Position numbers and translations under genes: made by a program
The notes under the pieces: generated by a model
Databases searched by the model: none
The model's input: the letters and a program-made list of their open reading frames with translations, nothing else
Told to the model about the DNA's origin: nothing
Assembly: GCA_026998145.1 (NCBI GenBank)
Contig: JALTRC010000410.1
Coordinates: forward strand, 1 to 9,843
DNA: 9,843 nt
Direction of reading: 5' to 3'
DNA from: Gammaproteobacteria bacterium
GTDB taxonomy: Bacteria; Pseudomonadota; Gammaproteobacteria; SZUA-229
In this document: positions 5,765 through 9,843 of the stretch, piece by piece
How the letters are laid out: each line of letters starts with the position of its first letter
Numbering within the stretch: position 1 is the first letter of the stretch

Positions 5765-8700
5765 CTACTTCCACTTATACTCAAGACTTGCCTTAACCGA
5801 AACACCCTTCTGATAAGATTTTTCGACTTCATCCCCCCGCAATACTTCATATTGCGAATCAAGAATATTTTTTATTTTAAATTTAAAATTCAGTTTATCT
5901 TCATTACCCTCATATATGCGTTGGCTGTACACATAATCAAGCTGAGGAAATGGCTGCTCATAAGCATCCGGCAAACCAGAAACCCCAACGCTTATAATAC
6001 GCTCGCCAAACATATTAAATAATAGAGCGGATTTAATATTACTAACTAAATTTTCATATCCAAGTGTCAGGTTAATAATCCAGGGAGACTGACCCTGCAA
6101 AGGACGATTATTGGTAGTTTGCTGAGCACCTGATGCACCCAGAAGCACATTTGATTCAATGAGAGATAAGTTATTTTCAAAATAAAATCTTGACAGACTC
6201 TGACCAAAGAAACGGGATAACCACACACGGCTCTGGAATTCCAGTCCATAGTTCTGCGCCTGATCCGCATTGGCAAATTCTCGTACACCGCCTGCTCCCA
6301 GCCGGATAACCCGCTCAATAGGGTCTTCAAATATCTTGTAAAATCCAGCCACCGACAGGGTTTCAAACTGCGTCATATACCATTCCCAGCGTATATCGTA
6401 ATTGGTAATTAAGGCTCGACGCAGATTCGGATTACCAATGACAACATCACGACTCTCTGGGTCAAGATAAGGTGCCCTGGACAATTCCTTAAAATCAGGC
6501 CGGTTAACGGTTTGGCTAAAAGCAAATCGTAATTGCTGCTTTTCAGAATATTGCCAGATCATATTTAAGGCAGGCAGCAGATCCGTATTATTCAATGAAT
6601 CCGTCTGTTTACTATCAGGTGATGTTAATTTAAATGTTGATACTTTTTGCTCCGATGTTTCAAGACGTGCTCCTGTCATAAACCTGATATTGTCAGTAAT
6701 ATTAAAATTCGCCATCAAATAACTGCCAGTCACTGTTTGGCTGGCCGTATAGTTATCTGTTGGTAATGTGGTGTTTCGTAAAACATAACCATTGGGATCA
6801 ATATACTGATCATTTAATATATCTTCAGGATTCTGCGCATATAAAACATTCGGATCAATATTATTAATCGACCAGTCAGTCACAAATCTAAAATTTAAAA
6901 TACCACTATCCCGCTGCTTGGTTTCCGTCAACATACCAGCCTTAAGTGTCACCTGACGGGGAAACAGATCATATATGGGTAATTCGACATCAAATCCAAG
7001 ACTGCTTACCGTATCGGTTAAATCTTCAAAGCTGGTCTGATTTGACTGGTTAGTTTGTGAAAAAGCATAATTACCATCTGCTTTCTTCTCATAGCGATAA
7101 AAGCGGGTGTCCGGCTCATAGCGTTGCGCCTGCGAAAATGATGCCACCCAGTTAAGTTTTATATCATTTAATTCAGGAAAAAAGTGCTCCCCTCTGAACT
7201 GCTGCAAAAACAGCTGTCGCTCAACCCACTCAAAGGTCGTATCCCGTGCAAAAATATCATTCTCGGACAAATAGGAATCATCAAAAATAATGGTATTACT
7301 GGTTTTACGAGTGAGTAAACTGGTACTGTTAAGGCTATGATTATTACCCAGCTCAAGGGACAGATTTAATACGCCTCCTAAGTCCACTTCATTTTCCGTT
7401 CGTTTACGTTGAGTTTCATCCAGCGCTACCAGGCCACTGCTAGAGCCACCGGACAAACCATAGTTAGCTCGATACTCTTCACGATAACGGGTTTTGTTTT
7501 TAAAATTAAATGAAAAGTTATAGCCCCAGCCCCAGTCACTATTGTAGGATTCAAATCGATCTGCAAAATTCATCTTTAAACCCAGATCAGGATTTATCTT
7601 CTGGCTTGTCATTTCATAATTAACCGGCAATGACTCGCCAGCCGCTTCCCTGTCAGCTGCATTCAATAAACTTAAAGGCCTGCGACCACCTTCAGTAAGC
7701 TGATCCAGTAAAGGAGGCATTTTACGAGTACCATCATCTATTCCTAAAAAGTCCGTACTACCCCCCTTATATGACTGGCCATCCTTAAAGGTTGATTGAC
7801 TATTTCCACCTAAACTGGCTGAAAGTTTACGAATTTTATTATCGGGAATGGATTTGGTTCTAATCTGAATAGTACCGCCGCCAAAGTCACCGGGCATATC
7901 CGGTGAAAAGGTTTTCTGGATTACAATACTTTCTATCATTCCGCTGGGAATTAAATCCAGCGGTACAACCTTGCGGGTAGGATCCGGGCTGGGCATACCC
8001 ACACCATTTAAGGTGGTGCTGGAATAACGTTCACCCAGTCCCCGCACATAAATATATTTACCGTCCACAACCGTTAAACCGGTAACCCGCTTTAAGGCCG
8101 AAGCCGCATCAGAATCACCAGACTGAGACATCTGGTCAGCGCCAATGACTTCTGCCACAGCGGATGTATTGCGCTGCTCTTCTACTAAGGCTGAATAACC
8201 GCCCTCGATTGCAGGCGCTTCCACGATAAACTCATCCAGCTCTACGGCTTTTGGCGTGAGCTCAATATCTTTTGAGATTGTTTTATTTTCCTCTATATCC
8301 AGATCACGAATAGTCTGTGTACTGTAATCATTATGCAATACCGAGAGACTATGAGTGCCTATGGGAACCTCTACACTAAAGCGCCCATCATTATCCGTTT
8401 TAATAACTTTTCGTATTCCCGATATATACACACGGGCTTTTGCAATAGCCACACCGGTTTCCAGTGATTTAACCTGACCTGTTATTCGGCCAATTTTTGA
8501 TGATATGGTCTGATCTGTCTCAACAATATTTTCAAGCAGCTGATGACCGGATTTTGAGCTTTCAATTTCAATACTAAAAGATTTATCATTTTTCTGCTTA
8601 AACAGAATATACAGAACCCGTTCAGACTTACTGAGTGACAGCATCAGATTTTGCGTGACATTATCCGTTTTTAACTGTGCACTATATTTTCCCGGCGCCA

Positions 8701-8890
8701 TCAAAAAATGCATAGCGCCATCCTGATTACTGCGTTTTATTTTTTTATGATTAATATATAAAGCCCCATGATTCACCGGTTCCCCTCCATCAAACAGATA
8801 GACTGACACTCTGGCTTTATCAGAAGACTCAGATAATGCAGAAAATGAAACCAGAAAAAATGCTGTTAGCACAAATAGTTTAAGACGCAT
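5765..8890 (-). CDS. TonB-dependent outer-membrane receptor with two N-terminal beta-sandwich domains
   Basis: Outer-membrane transporter of 1041 residues driven by TonB-ExbB-ExbD. The signal peptide (1-20) ends ALS before ESSDK. Residues about 26-98 form a small beta-sandwich (VSVYLFDGGEPVNHGALYI, then GAMHFLMAPGKYSAQL). Residues about 134-215 form a carboxypeptidase-regulatory-like domain (GRITGQVKSLETGVAIAKA, DNDGRFSVEVPIGTHSLSVLH). A TonB-box-like LDEFIVEA (218-225) is followed by the plug (about 235-348: ASALKRVTGLTVVDGKYIYV, RGLGERYSSTTLNG, PGDFGGGTIQIRT) and a barrel to the end. The chain ends YKWK, one Lys beyond the usual terminal aromatic. I prefer the ATG at 8890, which has GAG 7 nt upstream, to the TTG at 8902, which has no ribosome site. 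The substrate cannot be read from sequence; the Pho-box-like array before the next gene hints at a phosphorus compound. TPR and lipoprotein neighbours support one uptake module. Confidence 0.93.
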   Translation of the reverse strand: MRLKLFVLTAFFLVSFSALSESSDKARVSVYLFDGGEPVNHGALYINHKKIKRSNQDGAMHFLMAPGKYSAQLKTDNVTQNLMLSLSKSERVLYILFKQKNDKSFSIEIESSKSGHQLLENIVETDQTISSKIGRITGQVKSLETGVAIAKARVYISGIRKVIKTDNDGRFSVEVPIGTHSLSVLHNDYSTQTIRDLDIEENKTISKDIELTPKAVELDEFIVEAPAIEGGYSALVEEQRNTSAVAEVIGADQMSQSGDSDAASALKRVTGLTVVDGKYIYVRGLGERYSSTTLNGVGMPSPDPTRKVVPLDLIPSGMIESIVIQKTFSPDMPGDFGGGTIQIRTKSIPDNKIRKLSASLGGNSQSTFKDGQSYKGGSTDFLGIDDGTRKMPPLLDQLTEGGRRPLSLLNAADREAAGESLPVNYEMTSQKINPDLGLKMNFADRFESYNSDWGWGYNFSFNFKNKTRYREEYRANYGLSGGSSSGLVALDETQRKRTENEVDLGGVLNLSLELGNNHSLNSTSLLTRKTSNTIIFDDSYLSENDIFARDTTFEWVERQLFLQQFRGEHFFPELNDIKLNWVASFSQAQRYEPDTRFYRYEKKADGNYAFSQTNQSNQTSFEDLTDTVSSLGFDVELPIYDLFPRQVTLKAGMLTETKQRDSGILNFRFVTDWSINNIDPNVLYAQNPEDILNDQYIDPNGYVLRNTTLPTDNYTASQTVTGSYLMANFNITDNIRFMTGARLETSEQKVSTFKLTSPDSKQTDSLNNTDLLPALNMIWQYSEKQQLRFAFSQTVNRPDFKELSRAPYLDPESRDVVIGNPNLRRALITNYDIRWEWYMTQFETLSVAGFYKIFEDPIERVIRLGAGGVREFANADQAQNYGLEFQSRVWLSRFFGQSLSRFYFENNLSLIESNVLLGASGAQQTTNNRPLQGQSPWIINLTLGYENLVSNIKSALLFNMFGERIISVGVSGLPDAYEQPFPQLDYVYSQRIYEGNEDKLNFKFKIKNILDSQYEVLRGDEVEKSYQKGVSVKASLEYKWK

Positions 8891-8897
8891 AATAAAA

Positions 8898-8900
8898 CTC
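8898..8900 (-). promoter_or_regulatory. Weak ribosome binding site deciding the receptor start
   Basis: GAG on the - strand, 7 nt before ATG 8890. The in-frame TTG at 8902 overlaps this site and is preceded by pyrimidine-rich sequence, so ATG 8890 is the better start. Confidence 0.5.
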
Positions 8901-8935
8901 AATAAGGCAGGAACAAATAAGAAACTAAGGAAGCC

Positions 8936-9059
8936 ATAGGGAGCCTCTGATTAACTCTGGACGAAACAGTTTGCGTTTAAAATGCGTGGATTCGCAACGC
9001 TGAAGCCGCGTATTTTAAATGTGAAATGTGAGTTCATGAGTTATTCAGAGGCTACCTAG
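8936..9059. mobile_element. MITE-like palindromic element with about 22-bp terminal inverted repeats
   Basis: The ends 8936-8957 and 9038-9059 are inverted repeats matching at 19 of 22 positions, with the shared core AGCCTCTGA.TAACTC. Nested inside, 8976-8989 and 9006-9019 (TTTAAAATGCGTGG against TTTAAAATACGCGG) form a second arm whose two mismatches become G-U pairs in RNA. Both arms are centred at 8997.5, so the whole unit is one long imperfect palindrome. It has no ORF, as expected for a non-autonomous element mobilised by a transposase elsewhere. TAG occurs just outside or at both ends (8937-8939, 9057-9059) and could be a short target duplication. It fills the gap between the TPR and receptor genes and overlaps the TPR stop codon. 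I could not assign it to an IS family. Confidence 0.6.
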
Positions 9060-9843
9060 TTAATACATTTCCAGGGTTCTGAAGCACAGGATTCCATGGC
9101 AGATCGAAGCACGGCCGCCTTGCTAAACATTCCAGGTGATGTCAGGGTATCCAGATAATCATTGGCGGATACAAAAATACCCGATCGATAAAAGGCATAA
9201 GCCAGTGCATAACGAATACTTTCATCCGCCAGCAGGCCTGTACGGTATAAATCATTTTCCATACCGGCTGCCTGATCATACTGGCCTGAACCCAGCAGCA
9301 GTGCCAGACGCTGTTTTAACTTTTTATGTTGATCAATAACCTGAGAATTCAAATACAGAGCCCGATTCAGCTGCCCGGATTTTTTCCTCAACTCGGCGGC
9401 ATCCAGTAACAGCACTCTATTTTTAATAGCTGCCCGTTCCATTAAATCAGCTGCCGCAGCATATTCATGCTGTTTTATATATACATGGGCTAAAACGGCT
9501 TTGGCCTTTGCACTATAAGGGTATTTAAGAACGGCTTTTTCAAGAAATACTAAAGCCTTATCCATTTGATGACTGGCAGCCAGTGCCTTGCCAATGGCCA
9601 GATAATCAAGCAATGAGGTTTGATGTTTCTGTAAATAGCTTAAACCTGTGTCCGCAGCTGTCTGATACAGACCCATATCAATCAGCAGAAACACCTGCTT
9701 GCGTAAAAAGCTACTATCTTCCGGGAATTTTTTTTCCGCTTCCTGCAGAACTTTCCAACTGTCTTTTTTGCGCCCAAGCTTCCACAATGTGGTGGACTTC
9801 AAATGCCATATTCGTGGAATGGCTTCTCCGGCATCTGCTGATT
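9056..9843 (-). CDS. TPR-repeat protein, probable accessory of a TonB2-type complex, 5'-truncated by window edge
   Basis: The frame is open from the TAG stop (9056-9058) to the last bases of the window (SADAGEAIPRIWHLKSTTLW at the visible N-end), so the start lies beyond 9843. A TTG at 9802 is in frame but is not a credible start. About 261 residues are visible, almost wholly helical tetratricopeptide pairs, for example YLAIGKALAASHQMDKALVFLEKAVLKYP and AVLAHVYIKQHEYAAAADLMERAA. The C-terminus has RYALAYAFYRSGIFVSANDYL and a Cys pair in CASEPWKC. This resembles the TPR proteins encoded last in TtpC-ExbB-ExbD-TonB operons of Vibrio- and Shewanella-like bacteria. That fits the TonB-dependent receptor downstream, but the assignment is from memory of the family pattern, and the tonB/exb genes would lie outside the window. 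The gene may be co-transcribed with the receptor through the palindromic element. Confidence 0.82.
   Translation of the reverse strand, partial: SADAGEAIPRIWHLKSTTLWKLGRKKDSWKVLQEAEKKFPEDSSFLRKQVFLLIDMGLYQTAADTGLSYLQKHQTSLLDYLAIGKALAASHQMDKALVFLEKAVLKYPYSAKAKAVLAHVYIKQHEYAAAADLMERAAIKNRVLLLDAAELRKKSGQLNRALYLNSQVIDQHKKLKQRLALLLGSGQYDQAAGMENDLYRTGLLADESIRYALAYAFYRSGIFVSANDYLDTLTSPGMFSKAAVLRSAMESCASEPWKCIN

Noticed and set aside
6067..6366. 99-residue - strand open frame inside the receptor gene
   Set aside because: An alternative frame within the receptor barrel region, with no domain or start signal.
8900..8902. TTG at 8902 as the start of the receptor
   Set aside because: It has no purine-rich ribosome site ahead, while ATG 8890 has GAG at 7 nt and begins a standard signal peptide.
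9800..9802. TTG at 9802 as the start of the TPR protein
   Set aside because: The frame continues open to the window end, and TPR-like proteins of this type are longer. It is treated as truncated.

Overview
The window looks like chromosomal DNA of a free-living, probably aquatic Gammaproteobacterium with moderately AT-rich DNA. The evidence is a FixJ/TtrR-type two-component system, a lipobox outer-membrane lipoprotein, a large TonB-dependent receptor and a TPR protein resembling those found beside TonB2-type energy-transduction genes. I cannot name the genus from sequence alone. I saw no tRNA, rRNA, CRISPR, phage or transposase gene.

Left part (1-3889, + strand): the 3' end of a sensor histidine kinase with a PhnD-like periplasmic binding domain (TtrS-like), directly abutted by its LuxR/FixJ-type response regulator. 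A 125-bp gap follows, carrying an imperfect palindrome (candidate operator) and a weak sigma70-like promoter. Next come a secreted ModA-like substrate-binding protein without any ABC permease or ATPase in view, a 36-nt near-perfect hairpin, and a 97-residue protein that is essentially a lone sigma-70 region 4 helix-turn-helix. The layout suggests a ligand-sensing unit controlling an orphan binding protein.

Right part (3890-9843, - strand, convergent with the left part): reading in the direction of transcription, a TPR protein (5' end beyond the window), a roughly 120-bp palindromic MITE-like element starting at its stop codon, a 1041-residue TonB-dependent receptor with two N-terminal beta-sandwich domains, and a 541-residue outer-membrane lipoprotein predicted to form a parallel beta-helix. 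A rho-independent terminator closes the unit at 3910-3930. Between receptor and lipoprotein lie four consecutive 11-bp repeats resembling a Pho-box array, followed after 6 nt by a -10-like hexamer. That is the geometry of PhoB-activated promoters.

My main inference is that the right part is a phosphate-starvation-controlled outer-membrane uptake module (receptor plus surface lipoprotein, energised by a TonB2-type complex whose TPR component is the partial gene). The substrate is unknown. The relation between the two halves, beyond adjacency, is not shown by the sequence.
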